Positions 53,244-63,464 are shown, numbered from the stretch's first letter. The stretch is DNA of 64,000 bases from Microbacterium lacus (GCF_039531105.1 NZ_BAAAPK010000001.1:372001-436000); one strand, 5' to 3'. Numbers and translations: made by a program. The notes: generated by a model not told the origin, from the sequence alone.

Positions 53244-53855
53244 TCAGTTCTGCAGCCGGTCGAGCGCCAGATTGAGCTCGAGCACGTTCACACGGGGCTC
53301 CCCGAGGTATCCGAGGTCCCGTGACTGGATCATAGACGCGACGAGATCGCGGACGTCCGACTCGGGGATGCCGCGCTCGGCCGCGACGCGCGGCACCTGC
53401 AGCAGGGCGTACGACGGACTGATGTGCGGGTCCAGTCCGGAGCCGGAAGCCGTCACCGCGTCGGCCGGGATCTCGGACACGTCGACCCCCTCGAGCTCGG
53501 CGATCGCCGCCTGACGCTGCCGGATCGCCTCGATCAGGTCCGCGTTCTCCGGCCCCCAGTTGGAGCCGCTCGAGGCGCCCCCGTCGTAGCCGTCGCCGGC
53601 CGCCGACGGGCGGGACTGGAAGTACTCGGGGAGCGCGGCGCCGTCGGCATCGGTGAACGACTGGCCGATGAGCGCGCTGCCGACAGGCGTGCCCTCCGCA
53701 TCCGTCACGAGGGAGCCGTTCGCCTGCCAGGGCAGTGCGAGCTGACCGATCGCGGTGACGAGGGCCGTGTAGCCGATCCCGAGGACGAGGGTGAAGACGA
53801 GCATCGCGCGGACGGCGACGCCGGCGGTGCGGACGGTGGAGCGGGTGGTGGACAC
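53244..53855 (-). CDS. kdpC: KdpC subunit of K+-transporting ATPase
   Basis: Protein of 203 residues with one N-terminal membrane helix (AMLVFTLVLGIGYTALVTAIGQ). KdpC signatures: GSALIGQSFTDADGAALPEYFQSRPSAA, SGSNWGPENADLIEAI and ASGSGLDPHISPSYALLQVPRVA. It stabilises the KdpFABC complex and helps ATP binding. The GTG start at 53855 is 21 bp from the kdpB stop. Confidence 0.97.
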   Translation of the reverse strand: MSTTRSTVRTAGVAVRAMLVFTLVLGIGYTALVTAIGQLALPWQANGSLVTDAEGTPVGSALIGQSFTDADGAALPEYFQSRPSAAGDGYDGGASSGSNWGPENADLIEAIRQRQAAIAELEGVDVSEIPADAVTASGSGLDPHISPSYALLQVPRVAAERGIPESDVRDLVASMIQSRDLGYLGEPRVNVLELNLALDRLQN

Positions 53856-53876
53856 GGTGTTCTCCGAGGTCGGGGC

Positions 53877-56033
53877 TCAGAAGCCCGGGATGAGGCTCAC
53901 GACGAGGTCGATGAGCTTGATGCCGATGAAGGGGGCGATGATGCCGCCGAGCCCGTAGATCGCGAGGTTGCGACTCAGGATCTGCGGCGCGCTCGCCGGG
54001 CGGTATTTCACGCCGCGAAGGGCGAGCGGGATGAGCACGATGATGACGAGGGCGTTGAAGATGATCGCGCTCGTGACGGCGGAGGCCGGCGAGCTGAGCT
54101 GCATGATGTTCAGCGCCGCGAGTCCGGGGAAGATCCCCATGAACATCGCGGGGATGATCGCGAAGTACTTCGCGATGTCGTTCGCCAGCGAGAACGTCGT
54201 GAGAGCGCCCCGGGTGATCAGCAGCTGCTTGCCGATCCGGACGATGTCGATGAGCTTGGTCGGATCGCTGTCGAGGTCGACCATGTTGCCGGCCTCCTTC
54301 GCGGCCGATGTGCCCGTGTTCATCGCCACACCGACGTCCGCCTGCGCGAGGGCCGGCGCGTCGTTCGTGCCGTCGCCGGTCATCGCGACGAGGTTGCCGC
54401 CCTCCTGCTCGCGCGTGATCAGGGCGAGCTTGTCCTCGGGGGTCGCTTCGGCGAGGTAGTCGTCGACGCCCGCCTCCTTCGCGATCGCCGCGGCGGTCAG
54501 CGGGTTGTCGCCCGTGATCATGACCGTCCGGATGCCCATGGCGCGCAGCTCGGCGAAACGGTCGCGCAGGCCCTCCTTCACGATGTCCTTCAGGTGAATC
54601 ACCCCGAGCACAACTCCTGCTTTCTGCGCGTCGAGCGTCGCCACGACCAGGGGAGTTCCGCCGGACTGCGCGATCGCCTCGGTGTTCTGCAGGAGTTGTG
54701 CGCGCGTATCGGCCGGGACCGGGGCGCCGGACGAGTCGAGCCAGGCGAGGACGGCCGACCCCGCGCCCTTGCGCACCTGCACGCCGTCCGCGAGATCGAC
54801 ACCGCTCATGCGGGTCTGGGCGGTGAAGGGCACCGAGGCGGCGCCGGCGGGCTCGGTGACACGGATGCCGCGCACCGCGGCCAGCTCGATCACGGACACG
54901 CCCTCCGGCGTCGGGTCCGCGAGCGAGGACAGCGCCGCCGCGCGCGCGAGCTCGTCCGCGTCGACGCCGGGCATCGCGACGAAATCCGAAGCGCGGCGGT
55001 TGCCGTACGTGATCGTCCCGGTCTTGTCCAGGAGCAGGGTCGTGACATCTCCCGCCGCCTCGACCGCGCGTCCGGACATCGCGAGGACGTTGCGCTGCAC
55101 GAGCCGGTCCATCCCGGCGATGCCGATCGCCGACAGCAGGGCCCCGATCGTGGTCGGGATGAGGCACACGAGCAGGGCGATCAGGACCGGGATCGACACG
55201 GGGGACGCGGCGTACGAGGCGATCGGGTTGAGCGTGAGCACCACGATCACGAACACGATCGACAGGCTCGCGAGCAGGATGTTGAGCGCGATCTCGTTGG
55301 GGGTGCGCTGGCGTGCGGCGCCCTCGACGAGCGCGATCATGCGGTCCACGAACGTCTCGCCGGGCTTGGACGTGATCCGCACGACGATGCGGTCCGACAG
55401 CACACGGGTGCCGCCCGTGACCGCCGACCGGTCGCCGCCGGATTCGCGCACGACCGGCGCGGACTCTCCGGTGATGGCCGATTCGTCCACTGTGGCGATG
55501 CCCTGCACGATGTCGCCGTCCCCCGGGATCAGTTCACCGGCCGTGACGATGACGACGTCGCCGAGCGCGAGCTCAGCAGAGGACACATCGTGCACGGCGG
55601 CCCGCTCGGCGGCGGCATCCGCGACGGCGTCGTAGTCGCTGACCCGCCGGGCGGACGTGCTCGTGCGGGTCTGGCGCAGGGACGCGGCCTGCGCCTTGCC
55701 GCGGCCCTCGGCCACGGACTCGGCGAGGTTCGCGAAGAGCACCGTGAGCCAGAGCCAGACGGCGATGCCCCACGTGAAGCCGACCGGGACGGCGGTGCCG
55801 CCCGAGGCCTCGGCGCCGCCGAGGAACGGCTCGGCGATCGCGATCGCGGTGGTCAGCGCCGCGCCCACCCACACCAGGAACATGACGGGGTTGCGCCAGA
55901 GCGCGGCGGGGTTGAGCTTGCGCAGCGCGCCGGGCAGCGCGGTCACGAGCTGCGCCCACCCGAACGAACGGGACGGGGACGTCGACGACGGCGGCACGGA
56001 GCCGTGGACGGGGGTGAGGGTGGATGTGGACAT
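53877..56033 (-). CDS. kdpB: KdpB catalytic P-type ATPase subunit
   Basis: Protein of 718 residues. The phosphorylated Asp336 lies in [17 protein letters not shown] is in the actuator domain (AITGESAPV), and [10 protein letters not shown] and [18 protein letters not shown] form the hinge. An N-terminal extension of about 30 residues ([19 protein letters not shown]) precedes the core. It energises K+ uptake through KdpA. ATG at 56033, two bases after the kdpA stop. Confidence 0.98.
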   Translation of the reverse strand: MSTSTLTPVHGSVPPSSTSPSRSFGWAQLVTALPGALRKLNPAALWRNPVMFLVWVGAALTTAIAIAEPFLGGAEASGGTAVPVGFTWGIAVWLWLTVLFANLAESVAEGRGKAQAASLRQTRTSTSARRVSDYDAVADAAAERAAVHDVSSAELALGDVVIVTAGELIPGDGDIVQGIATVDESAITGESAPVVRESGGDRSAVTGGTRVLSDRIVVRITSKPGETFVDRMIALVEGAARQRTPNEIALNILLASLSIVFVIVVLTLNPIASYAASPVSIPVLIALLVCLIPTTIGALLSAIGIAGMDRLVQRNVLAMSGRAVEAAGDVTTLLLDKTGTITYGNRRASDFVAMPGVDADELARAAALSSLADPTPEGVSVIELAAVRGIRVTEPAGAASVPFTAQTRMSGVDLADGVQVRKGAGSAVLAWLDSSGAPVPADTRAQLLQNTEAIAQSGGTPLVVATLDAQKAGVVLGVIHLKDIVKEGLRDRFAELRAMGIRTVMITGDNPLTAAAIAKEAGVDDYLAEATPEDKLALITREQEGGNLVAMTGDGTNDAPALAQADVGVAMNTGTSAAKEAGNMVDLDSDPTKLIDIVRIGKQLLITRGALTTFSLANDIAKYFAIIPAMFMGIFPGLAALNIMQLSSPASAVTSAIIFNALVIIVLIPLALRGVKYRPASAPQILSRNLAIYGLGGIIAPFIGIKLIDLVVSLIPGF

Positions 56034-56035
56034 GA

Positions 56036-57721
56036 TCAGACGAGACCTTCCGCCAGGGGACCCAGCGTGAGAACGGGGAAATAGGTGAGTGCGGTGATGA
56101 CGACCGCGACCACGGTGAGCAGACCCACGAACTGCGGGCGGGAGGTGGGGAGCGTGCCGGCGGTCGCAGGAACCTTCTGCTGAGCGGCGAGCGTTCCGGC
56201 CAGGGCGAGCACGAGGGCGATCGGGATGAACCGGCCGAGGAGCATCGCGACCCCGAGCGCCGTGTTGAGCCACGGGGTGTTGGCGGTGAGCCCGGCGAAG
56301 GCCGATCCGTTGTTGTTGGCCGCCGAGGTGAACGCGTACAGCACTTCGCTCAGGCCGTGCACGCCGGGGTTCCAGATCGAGGTCGCCTCCATGTCGGCGC
56401 GGATCGCGGGGATCGCGAAGCTCAGCGCCGTGCCGGTGAGCACGAGGATCGGCGTGACGAGGATGTACAGGCTCGCGAGCTTGATCTGCGTCGGACCGAT
56501 CTTCTTGCCGAGGTACTCCGGCGTGCGGCCGACGAGCAGGCCGCCGACGAACACCGCGATCACGGCGAGGACGAGCATGCCGTACAGACCCGAGCCGACA
56601 CCGCCGGGTGCGATCTCGCCGAGCATCATGTTGACCATCGGGATCATGCCACCGAGCGCCGTGTACGAGTCGTGCATCGAGTTGACCGCGCCCGTCGAGG
56701 TCAGGGTGGTCGCTCCGGCGAACAGGGTCGATCCGAGGATGCCGAACCTCTGCTCCTTGCCCTCCATCGCGGCACCCGCGAGCTGCGGGGCCGTGCCCTG
56801 ACCGAGGGTCTCGAGCCACGTCACAGCGGTGATCGAGGCGATCGCGATCACGGTCATGACCGCGAGGATCGCGTAGCCCTGGCGGTCATCGCCCACCATG
56901 CGACCGAAGGCGCGCGGCATCGCGACCGGGATCGCGAGCAGGAGGAGGATCTCCAGGACGTTCGTCCAGGGCGTCGGATTCTCGAAGGGGTGGGCGGAGT
57001 TCGCGTTGAAGAAGCCACCTCCGTTCGTGCCGAGCTCCTTGATCGCCTCCTGCGAGGCGACCGGACCACCGGGGAGCACCTGCGTGCCGCCGGTGATCGT
57101 GCCGACCTCGGTGAAGCCGGTGAAGTTCTGCACGACTCCGGCGATCACGAGGGCGATCGCGGCGAGGATCGACAGGGGCAGCAGAAGGCGGGTGACCGTC
57201 CGCAGCAGGTCGACCCAGAAGTTGCCGATCGTGGCCGCGCCGTGTCGGGCGAAGCCGCGCACGAGCGCGACCGCGACGGCGATGCCGACGGCGGCGGAGA
57301 CGAAGTTCTGCACCGCCAGTCCCGCGAGCTGCACCGTGTAGCCGAGCGTCAGTTCGGGCGAGTACGACTGCCAGTTCGTGTTCGTGACGAAGGACACCGC
57401 GGTGTTGAACGCGAGCCCTTCCGGAACCGGCGGCAGGTCGAGCGAGTACGGAAGCACCGCCTGGAGGCGCTGCAGGGCGTAGACGAACAGCACGCCGACC
57501 GCGGAGAAGACGAGCACGCCGCGCGTGTACGCCGGCGCGGTCTGCTCGGAGTGGGCGTCGACGCCGATGAGGCGGTACACGCCGCGCTCGGGCGCCCAGT
57601 CCTTCTCGGATGTGAAGATTCCGGCGATCCAGTCCCCGAGCGGACGGTAGAGCAGGACGAGAACGAGGACGACCGTCGCGATCTGCAGGACGCCGAGCCA
57701 GAGAGAAGCCGTGTCCGTCAT
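56036..57721 (-). CDS. kdpA: KdpA K+-binding channel subunit
   Basis: Protein of 561 residues related to SKT-type K+ channels, with selectivity-filter-like loops [40 protein letters not shown] and [10 protein letters not shown]. It binds and translocates K+ in the KdpFABC pump. ATG at 57721 overlaps the kdpF stop by four bases. Confidence 0.98.
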   Translation of the reverse strand: MTDTASLWLGVLQIATVVLVLVLLYRPLGDWIAGIFTSEKDWAPERGVYRLIGVDAHSEQTAPAYTRGVLVFSAVGVLFVYALQRLQAVLPYSLDLPPVPEGLAFNTAVSFVTNTNWQSYSPELTLGYTVQLAGLAVQNFVSAAVGIAVAVALVRGFARHGAATIGNFWVDLLRTVTRLLLPLSILAAIALVIAGVVQNFTGFTEVGTITGGTQVLPGGPVASQEAIKELGTNGGGFFNANSAHPFENPTPWTNVLEILLLLAIPVAMPRAFGRMVGDDRQGYAILAVMTVIAIASITAVTWLETLGQGTAPQLAGAAMEGKEQRFGILGSTLFAGATTLTSTGAVNSMHDSYTALGGMIPMVNMMLGEIAPGGVGSGLYGMLVLAVIAVFVGGLLVGRTPEYLGKKIGPTQIKLASLYILVTPILVLTGTALSFAIPAIRADMEATSIWNPGVHGLSEVLYAFTSAANNNGSAFAGLTANTPWLNTALGVAMLLGRFIPIALVLALAGTLAAQQKVPATAGTLPTSRPQFVGLLTVVAVVITALTYFPVLTLGPLAEGLV

Positions 57722-57810
57722 CAGAACTTCTCCGGCTTCACGAGCGCGACGACGAGGTAGACGACGGCCGCGACCCCGAGCAGGGCGGCGATGAGCGAGA
57801 AGACCGTCAC
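57721..57810 (-). CDS. kdpF: KdpF small subunit
   Basis: A 29-residue peptide from a GTG at 57810: [20 protein letters not shown], then the diagnostic C-terminal KPEKF. One membrane helix that stabilises the KdpABC complex. It overlaps both the leader ORF upstream and kdpA downstream by four bases. Confidence 0.9.
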   Translation of the reverse strand: MTVFSLIAALLGVAAVVYLVVALVKPEKF

Positions 57811-57890
57811 AGTCTTTCCACCGCCTTGGCGATCAGGCCGACGAGCGCGAACAGCGCGAGCGTGGCGGCGACGTAGATGACATCGAGCAT
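57807..57890 (-). CDS. 27-residue membrane peptide, first gene of the kdp operon
   Basis: From an ATG at 57890 to a TGA at 57807-57809: [20 protein letters not shown], then a basic end (AKAVERL). One predicted helix. A good AGGAG Shine-Dalgarno site lies 8 nt upstream, and the stop overlaps the kdpF start (GTGA). Codon use is like the other genes. It is distinct from KdpF, which follows. A role in the Kdp complex or in coupling its translation is inferred from position. Confidence 0.75.
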   Translation of the reverse strand: MLDVIYVAATLALFALVGLIAKAVERL

Positions 57891-58016
57891 GTCGGGAACT
57901 CCTGGGGCGCCTGAACGCCGATCGGGTGTCCGCACCGGTGTGCGGGTGCCTCGGTGCGGGGCACGATCACCGACTCAACACCGCCGACAGCCCCGTCGCG
58001 GCGACCCTCACGGTTC

Positions 58017-58059
58017 CCATACGGCCGCGTGCGGCATCCGCACGAAGGCCATACGGCCG
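58017..58059. promoter_or_regulatory. direct repeats and hairpin upstream of the kdp operon
   Basis: CCATACGGCCG occurs at 58017-58027 and 58049-58059, 32 bp apart (about three helical turns), flanking a 7-bp perfect stem CGTGCGG-cat-CCGCACG (58028-58044). OmpR-type regulators such as KdpE bind direct repeats, so this is a candidate KdpE site; the stem could also end the upstream lipase-like mRNA. Confidence 0.45.
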
Positions 58060-58061
58060 GA

Positions 58062-58910
58062 TCAGCCCGCGGAGAGCATCCGCACGCCGTCCAGGACAGC
58101 GGCGTGCGTGTGCGGCGACCCGAGGACTGCGAAATGGCCCTGTGCGGGAACGATCACGTTCGTCGCGCCGTCCAGCGCGCTGCCGTTCGGGATGTGCGGG
58201 TCGAAGCGGCCGAAGACCGAGACGATGCGGCCGTTGACCGATTCGTCGCGGCCGAGCATCACGATCGTCTCGTCCTCGGGAAGGAACGCGCGGATGCTGG
58301 GCACGAAGAACAGGCCGGCCAAGGGGGACCCGTGGAACGGCGTGCACACGGCGACGAGTCCGAGGAGTCCGAGCGGCGCGCCGCCGGCGGCGGATCCCCG
58401 CTCGGGCGGGGACGACGCCGGTGCGGGCGCGCGGGCGGCGGCATCTGCGGGGTCGCCGCCGGCGGCGGCTTCGGCGGCCGCCGCGTGCGCCGCCCCAGAG
58501 GTCACGAGCAGGTGCTTGCCGATCAGCCCGCCCTTGCTGTGCGCCACGATCACGCGTCCGGCAGGTCCGGCGGGACGCGCAGCCAGCGCTCGGCCGAGGC
58601 GTTCGGAGGTCTCCGCGACGCCGCGCCGGTTCATGCCGAGTCCGTGCACGACGCGGACGCGATGTCCCGCCGCGCTGAGCGCGTCCCCGAGGGGTCGGAG
58701 GAACGTCCAGTGCTCGTACACGCCCGGGAGCAGGATGACCTCCGCCAACTCTGCGGACCCGTCGCGCCACGATCGTGGTTCGGGCCGAGGCCGCCCCAGA
58801 CGCCAGGGCGCTCCGACGATCGCGGCCTGGCGGAGGGCGGCGTACGCGTAGTCCTGGGCCCACCACCACCCGCGCGCGAGCACGCTCGGGCGCGGGTCGT
58901 CAGGGGTCAC
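58062..58910 (-). CDS. alpha/beta hydrolase, lipase-like
   Basis: Protein of 282 residues. VILLPGVYEHWTFLRPLGDAL opens the fold, the nucleophile elbow is VAHSKGGLIGK (AHSKG in place of GHSxG), and the late GHFAVLGSPHTHAAVL region supplies the His. A 30-residue Ala/Pro/Gly-rich insert lies after the elbow. No signal peptide is apparent. Substrate unknown. The GTG start at 58910 is 6 nt from TAGACT (leaderless). Confidence 0.85.
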   Translation of the reverse strand: MTPDDPRPSVLARGWWWAQDYAYAALRQAAIVGAPWRLGRPRPEPRSWRDGSAELAEVILLPGVYEHWTFLRPLGDALSAAGHRVRVVHGLGMNRRGVAETSERLGRALAARPAGPAGRVIVAHSKGGLIGKHLLVTSGAAHAAAAEAAAGGDPADAAARAPAPASSPPERGSAAGGAPLGLLGLVAVCTPFHGSPLAGLFFVPSIRAFLPEDETIVMLGRDESVNGRIVSVFGRFDPHIPNGSALDGATNVIVPAQGHFAVLGSPHTHAAVLDGVRMLSAG

Positions 58911-58966
58911 GGGGGCAGTCTAGGAGCCGGCGGCTCCGTGCCGGGACGCCCGGAACGGGTGATCCG

Positions 58967-61057
58967 TCAGGAGGCGACGTCGGGGGGCCCGGCCGGTCGC
59001 GTCGCCCGCTGGTGATGCGCGGGCTGTGCTGACGGCAAGCCAGCGCGCTCCTGGCCGGGCAGCGGTCGCGAGCGGCGCCCGTAGATGAGCTCGGACGAAT
59101 CCAGCAGCCAGGGCACGAGCGTGATCGAGACCCCGTGCACGAGCATGAGCTGGTTCGCGATGCGCCGGGCGCGCCGGTTGTGCAGGAACGACTCCCACCA
59201 GTGACCGACGATGTACTGCGGCAGGTAGACGGTCACGACGGAGGAGCCGTGCTTCTCGCGCCATTGCTTGATGAACTGTGCGACCGGGCTCGCGAACGTG
59301 CGGTAGGGCGATTCGACGATGACCAGTTGGACCGGGATGTCGTGCTCGGCCCACTGCTTCTGCAGGAGGTCGGACTCGGCCTGGCTGACGGCGATGTGCA
59401 CCGCGAGAGTGTGCTCGTGACGAGCGGCCAGAGCGTAGTCGAGTGCCTTGATCACCGGCTTCTGGAGTTTGCCGACGAGCACGATCGCCACGTCGCCCTC
59501 CGCTCCGAAGCGGGTCTGATCGTCCGGTTCGATCTCGGCCTCGACGTCGCGGTAGTAGCGGTGCACGCCGATCATGAGAGTCGCGAGGATCGGGATGGCG
59601 ATGAAGACGAGCCATGCGCCGTGCGTGAACTTCGTCACGGTGACGATCACCAGGACCGACACCGTCATCGCCGCGCCCACGGAATTGATCACGAGGCCCG
59701 TGCGGGCCGAGCGGCGTTCCTCCGCCGTCCGCGTGCCGTCCTCGTCGTCCGGCGGCGCGACGTGAAGCTCGCGCAGCGTCCGCCGCCAGTGTCGGACCAT
59801 CCCGACCTGTCCGAGGGAGAACGACACGAAGACGCCGATGATGTAGAGCTGGATGAGGGTCGTCAGATCGGCCTGGTAGACCACGAGCACGCCGATAGCG
59901 GCGATGCCGAGGATGATCATGCCGTTGGAGAACACGAGCCGGTCACCACGGGTGTTCAGCGCCTTCGGGGCGTATCCGTCGCGGGCCAGCACCGAGCCGA
60001 GCAGCGGGAAGCCGTTGAAGGCGGTGTTGGCCGCGAGGAGCAGAACGCAGGCGGTCGCCGCCTGCACGATGTAGAACGGGATCGACCCCATCCCGAACGT
60101 CGCCGCGGACACCTGGGCCATCAGGCTCGGCTGCGGGGTGTTCTCGCAGTCGAACCCGATGAGGTGGCACGGGTTCTCGGCGTAGTGCACGTTCGCGACG
60201 AGAGCGAGCACCGTCAGACCCGCGAACATCAGGATCGCGATGCCGCCCATGAGTGTCAGCGTCGTCTGCGCGTTGCGGACCTTCGGGCGGCGGAACGCCG
60301 GGACGCCGTTCGAGACGGCCTCCACGCCGGTCAGCGCCGAGCAGCCGCTGGAGAACGCGCGCAGGACGAGCAGGATGACCGCCACCTGCGTGAGGCTCTC
60401 CGGTTCGACGCCGTACTGCGCGCTCGAGGCGACCGGCGCGTCGCCGAGCGCAGTGCGGGTGAGGCCCACGAGGACCATCACGATGACGGAGCCGATGAAG
60501 ATGTATGTGGGGATCGCGAAGACCAGCGACGCCTCGCGGACGCCCCGCAGGTTCACGATCACGATCAGGATCACGAAGCCGATCGCGAGCTCGACGCGGA
60601 GCGGATTCAGTTCGGGGACCGCGGAGATGATGTTGTCCACGCCCGAGGAGACCGAGACGGCCACGGTGAGGACGTAGTCCACGAGCAGCGCCGACGCCAC
60701 GACGACGCCGGGTACCTCGCCGAGGTTCTTCGACGCGACTTCGTAGTCTCCACCGCCCGAGGGGTACGCCTTGATCAGCTGCCGGTAGCTGGCCACGACC
60801 ACGATCAGGAGGATCACGACCGCCGTCGCCACCCAGGGACTGAAGGCGAGGAACGCCGTACCGCCGATCAGCAGGATCATCAGCAGTTCCTGCGGGGCGT
60901 ACGCGACCGAGCTCAGCGCGTCGGAGGCGAAGATCGGCAACGCCATCTTCTTGGGCAGCAGCTGCTCGTCGAGTTTCTCCGACGTGAGCGGGTCGCCCAG
61001 GAGCAGGCGTTTGGCGATCGGCGATTCGGCGCCGGGCTCGCGACTGTCAGTGGTCAC
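58967..61057 (-). CDS. APC-superfamily permease, KimA-like potassium importer
   Basis: Protein of 696 residues. Twelve membrane segments (about 40-500) with LPIFASDALSSVAYAPQELL, YPSGGGDYEVASKNLGE and SGCSALTGVEAVSNGVPAFR, then a cytoplasmic Usp-like domain (about 530-660; VAIVLVGKLQKPVIKALDYA). This layout is that of KimA, the c-di-AMP-controlled H+/K+ symporter, more than of amino-acid carriers. The neighbouring kdp operon supports a role in K+ uptake, though the assignment is by resemblance. The GTG start at 61057 is 8 nt from TAACAT. There is no room for a c-di-AMP riboswitch in the 95-bp divergent gap. Confidence 0.85.
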   Translation of the reverse strand: MTTDSREPGAESPIAKRLLLGDPLTSEKLDEQLLPKKMALPIFASDALSSVAYAPQELLMILLIGGTAFLAFSPWVATAVVILLIVVVASYRQLIKAYPSGGGDYEVASKNLGEVPGVVVASALLVDYVLTVAVSVSSGVDNIISAVPELNPLRVELAIGFVILIVIVNLRGVREASLVFAIPTYIFIGSVIVMVLVGLTRTALGDAPVASSAQYGVEPESLTQVAVILLVLRAFSSGCSALTGVEAVSNGVPAFRRPKVRNAQTTLTLMGGIAILMFAGLTVLALVANVHYAENPCHLIGFDCENTPQPSLMAQVSAATFGMGSIPFYIVQAATACVLLLAANTAFNGFPLLGSVLARDGYAPKALNTRGDRLVFSNGMIILGIAAIGVLVVYQADLTTLIQLYIIGVFVSFSLGQVGMVRHWRRTLRELHVAPPDDEDGTRTAEERRSARTGLVINSVGAAMTVSVLVIVTVTKFTHGAWLVFIAIPILATLMIGVHRYYRDVEAEIEPDDQTRFGAEGDVAIVLVGKLQKPVIKALDYALAARHEHTLAVHIAVSQAESDLLQKQWAEHDIPVQLVIVESPYRTFASPVAQFIKQWREKHGSSVVTVYLPQYIVGHWWESFLHNRRARRIANQLMLVHGVSITLVPWLLDSSELIYGRRSRPLPGQERAGLPSAQPAHHQRATRPAGPPDVAS

Positions 61058-61140
61058 GGCGTGCGATGTTACTCGTCAGGAAGTCGTGAGGACGGACCGG
61101 AGGACCCATCCTGACGAAATCTTTACGGTCCCGCGATCCC

Positions 61141-61146
61141 TAAACT
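61141..61146 (+). promoter_or_regulatory. -10 box of leaderless VanZ/RDD gene
   Basis: TAAACT ends exactly 6 nt before the GTG at 61153. It shares a 95-bp divergent region with the KimA-like gene. Confidence 0.55.
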
Positions 61147-61152
61147 GGGCCG

Positions 61153-62253
61153 GTGTCGGACCAGATCACCTCCGGACTGCTCGCGATCGTGCTCGGCGCG
61201 GTCGTCGGTGTCATCCTCTTCGTGCCCTTCGTCGCGATCAGCTACCGCCGTCGCGGCGGCCTCACTCTCGGCCGGTCGCTGCTGTGGGCGGCGGCGCTGA
61301 TCTACTTCCTCGCGATCTGGACGTACACGCTCCTTCCGCTGCCCGATCCGGATGCGGTGCGGTGCGTCGGCACGAACCTCGACATCACGGCGTTCGTCGA
61401 CGAGGTGCAGACCGCGGTGGGGCGCTCGGAGAATCCGTGGCTCGATCCGCTCGTGCTCCAGCTGCTCTTGAACGTCCTGCTGTTCGTCCCGCTCGGCTTC
61501 TTCCTGCGCGTCCTCGGTGGGCGCGGGGTGTTCACCGCGCTCCTGGTCGGCTTCGCCCTGTCCGCGTTCATCGAGACGACGCAGGTCACCGGCGTCTGGG
61601 GCGTGTATCCGTGCGCCTACCGCGTGTTCGACGTGGACGACATGCTCACGAACACGCTCGGCGCCGTCGTGGGATCGATCCTGTCGCTCGTCGTGCCCGC
61701 GCGGCACCGGGGTATGGCCCGCTCCGAGGACGCCGACGAGCCGCGGCCTGTCACGCGGGGACGACGTCTGATCGGGATGCTGTGCGACGGGCTCGCGGCG
61801 GCCGTCGCCGTCGTGCTCGTGGGCACGTCGACGCAGCTCTGGCTGCAGTTCGTGGTCGGCGACCAGGAAGCCGTGCAGGACGGCACGCTCGCGGACACGC
61901 TCGCCACCGCGATCCCGGTGCTCGCGTGGCTCGTCCTGATCCTGGCGACCGGACGTTCGGTCGGGGACCTGGCCGTCCAGCTGCGCTATCGCGGCGGGCG
62001 TGTCCCGACTCCGGTCGCGCGCGTCCTCCGATGGGCGGGCGGGGTCGGCGGCTGGCTGCTCCTGGGCGCCCTGCCCGGCCCGTGGGCACTGCTCGCGTCG
62101 GCGTTCGCGCTGACGAGCCTCGTGCTCGTGTTCGCCACCGCACGCGGACGCGGGATGCCCGGCATCCTGAGCGGGATGCGCGTCGAAGACGCGCGAGATC
62201 CCGGCACGACGGCGGTGCCGGCCGCGCCCGAGAGCGGGTCCCGCCGCCCCTAG
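61153..62253 (+). CDS. VanZ-RDD two-domain membrane protein
   Basis: Protein of 366 residues. Residues 1-185 are a VanZ domain (LLLNVLLFVPLGFFLRVLGG; FIETTQ; YRVFDVDDMLTNTLGAVVGS). Residues about 200-335 are an RDD-type region with three helices and the charged start RRLIGMLCDGLAAAV. VanZ proteins give low-level glycopeptide tolerance in some species; the function of the fusion is unknown. The GTG start at 61153. The stop overlaps the convergent M20 stop (CTAG). Confidence 0.88.
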   Translation: MSDQITSGLLAIVLGAVVGVILFVPFVAISYRRRGGLTLGRSLLWAAALIYFLAIWTYTLLPLPDPDAVRCVGTNLDITAFVDEVQTAVGRSENPWLDPLVLQLLLNVLLFVPLGFFLRVLGGRGVFTALLVGFALSAFIETTQVTGVWGVYPCAYRVFDVDDMLTNTLGAVVGSILSLVVPARHRGMARSEDADEPRPVTRGRRLIGMLCDGLAAAVAVVLVGTSTQLWLQFVVGDQEAVQDGTLADTLATAIPVLAWLVLILATGRSVGDLAVQLRYRGGRVPTPVARVLRWAGGVGGWLLLGALPGPWALLASAFALTSLVLVFATARGRGMPGILSGMRVEDARDPGTTAVPAAPESGSRRP

Positions 62254-63464
62254 CCGAGGAACTCGCGGGCGGCGACGACGAGGGCGTCCACGCCGCGCTC
62301 GAGCGTGGGGTGGATCACCGGAGCGAAGAACGGCGAGTGGTTCGTCGGGATGTCGCGGTCGATCGTGCCGCCCGCCTTCGCGGCGGCGAAGGTCTGCGGG
62401 TCCACCCCGCCCCAGAACCAGAAGACGAGCGGGACGCCGGCTTCGCGGGCGAACCACGACACGTCTTCGCTGCCGGTGAACATGCCGGGGTCGATCACCG
62501 TGCCCTCGCCGAACGCGTTGTCGAACGCGAGCGTGAGCCGAGCGGTCGCGTGGACGTCGTTGATCGTCGGGGGCAGGGAGTGGTCGACAGCGATCACCGG
62601 CTCCTCCTCGGCGCCCGAGGCCTGCGCTTCGGCGCGGACGACGCGCTCCACCTTCTCCAGCACCCGTGCGCGGGCCTCATCGTCGGGGTAGCGCAGGCTC
62701 AGCTCGAGCTTCGCCTCGGCCGGGATGATGTTGTTCTTCAGTCCCGCGTGGATCGAGCCGACCGTGACGACCGCGACGTCGCGGGGGTCCACCTCGCGCG
62801 AAACGATCGTCTGCAGCCGCATCACGGTGGCGGCAGCCATCACGACCGGGTCGATCGTGGAGTGCGGGCGCGAGCCGTGGCCGCCGCGACCCAGCAGGGT
62901 GACGGTCAGGCCGTCGGATGCCGCCATCTGCGTGCCCGGACGCACCCCGATCGTTCCGGCGGGGAGCGGTGTGACGTGCTGCCCGAGGACGATGTCCGGT
63001 CGCGGGAAGCGGTCGAGCACACCGTCGGCGATCATGGCCTGCGATCCGGCGCCGTACTCCTCGGCGGGCTGGAAGACCGCGACGATCGTGCCGGACCACT
63101 CGTCCGTGGTGGCGACCAGTCGCTCGAGGGCACCGATCAGGGACGTCACGTGCAGGTCGTGACCGCACGCGTGCATGACCGGCACGTCGTTGCCGGCCGG
63201 GTCGGTGCCGCGCGCGGTACTGGCGTACTCGAGCCCGGTGAGCTCCTTGACCGGCAGTGCGTCCATGTCGGCCCGCAGCCAGACGACCGGTCCGTCGCCG
63301 TTGCGGATGACCGCCGCGATGCCCGTCTTGCCGATGCCCTCTTCGTACTCGATGCCCAGTCGATCCAGGTGCGCAGTCACGACACCCGCGGTGCGGGTCT
63401 CCTGGAAGGACAGCTCGGGATGCCGGTGCAGATCGATGTAGAGCGCTTCGAGGTCGATGGTCAT
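62250..63464 (-). CDS. M20-family amidohydrolase / peptidase
   Basis: Protein of 404 residues, full length for amidohydrolases of the hippurate/IAA-amino-acid type. Metal ligands appear in MHACGHDLHVTSLIG and FQPAEEYGAGSQAM, with GRGGHGSRPHSTIDPV from the dimerisation domain. It would hydrolyse an N-acyl amino acid or similar amide with a di-metal centre. ATG at 63464 is 7 nt from TAGGCT (leaderless). Confidence 0.93.
   Translation of the reverse strand: MTIDLEALYIDLHRHPELSFQETRTAGVVTAHLDRLGIEYEEGIGKTGIAAVIRNGDGPVVWLRADMDALPVKELTGLEYASTARGTDPAGNDVPVMHACGHDLHVTSLIGALERLVATTDEWSGTIVAVFQPAEEYGAGSQAMIADGVLDRFPRPDIVLGQHVTPLPAGTIGVRPGTQMAASDGLTVTLLGRGGHGSRPHSTIDPVVMAAATVMRLQTIVSREVDPRDVAVVTVGSIHAGLKNNIIPAEAKLELSLRYPDDEARARVLEKVERVVRAEAQASGAEEEPVIAVDHSLPPTINDVHATARLTLAFDNAFGEGTVIDPGMFTGSEDVSWFAREAGVPLVFWFWGGVDPQTFAAAKAGGTIDRDIPTNHSPFFAPVIHPTLERGVDALVVAAREFLG

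Noticed and set aside
53233..55167. kdpD frame open far upstream across kdpC and kdpB (about 1470 codons in total)
   Set aside because: The extension has no domain similarity and is antisense-free GC-rich read-through; KdpD begins at 53232 with the Walker A region at the expected distance.
61058..61152. c-di-AMP (ydaO) riboswitch before the KimA-like gene
   Set aside because: The divergent gap is only 95 bp, and a TAACAT box 8 nt from the start predicts almost no leader.
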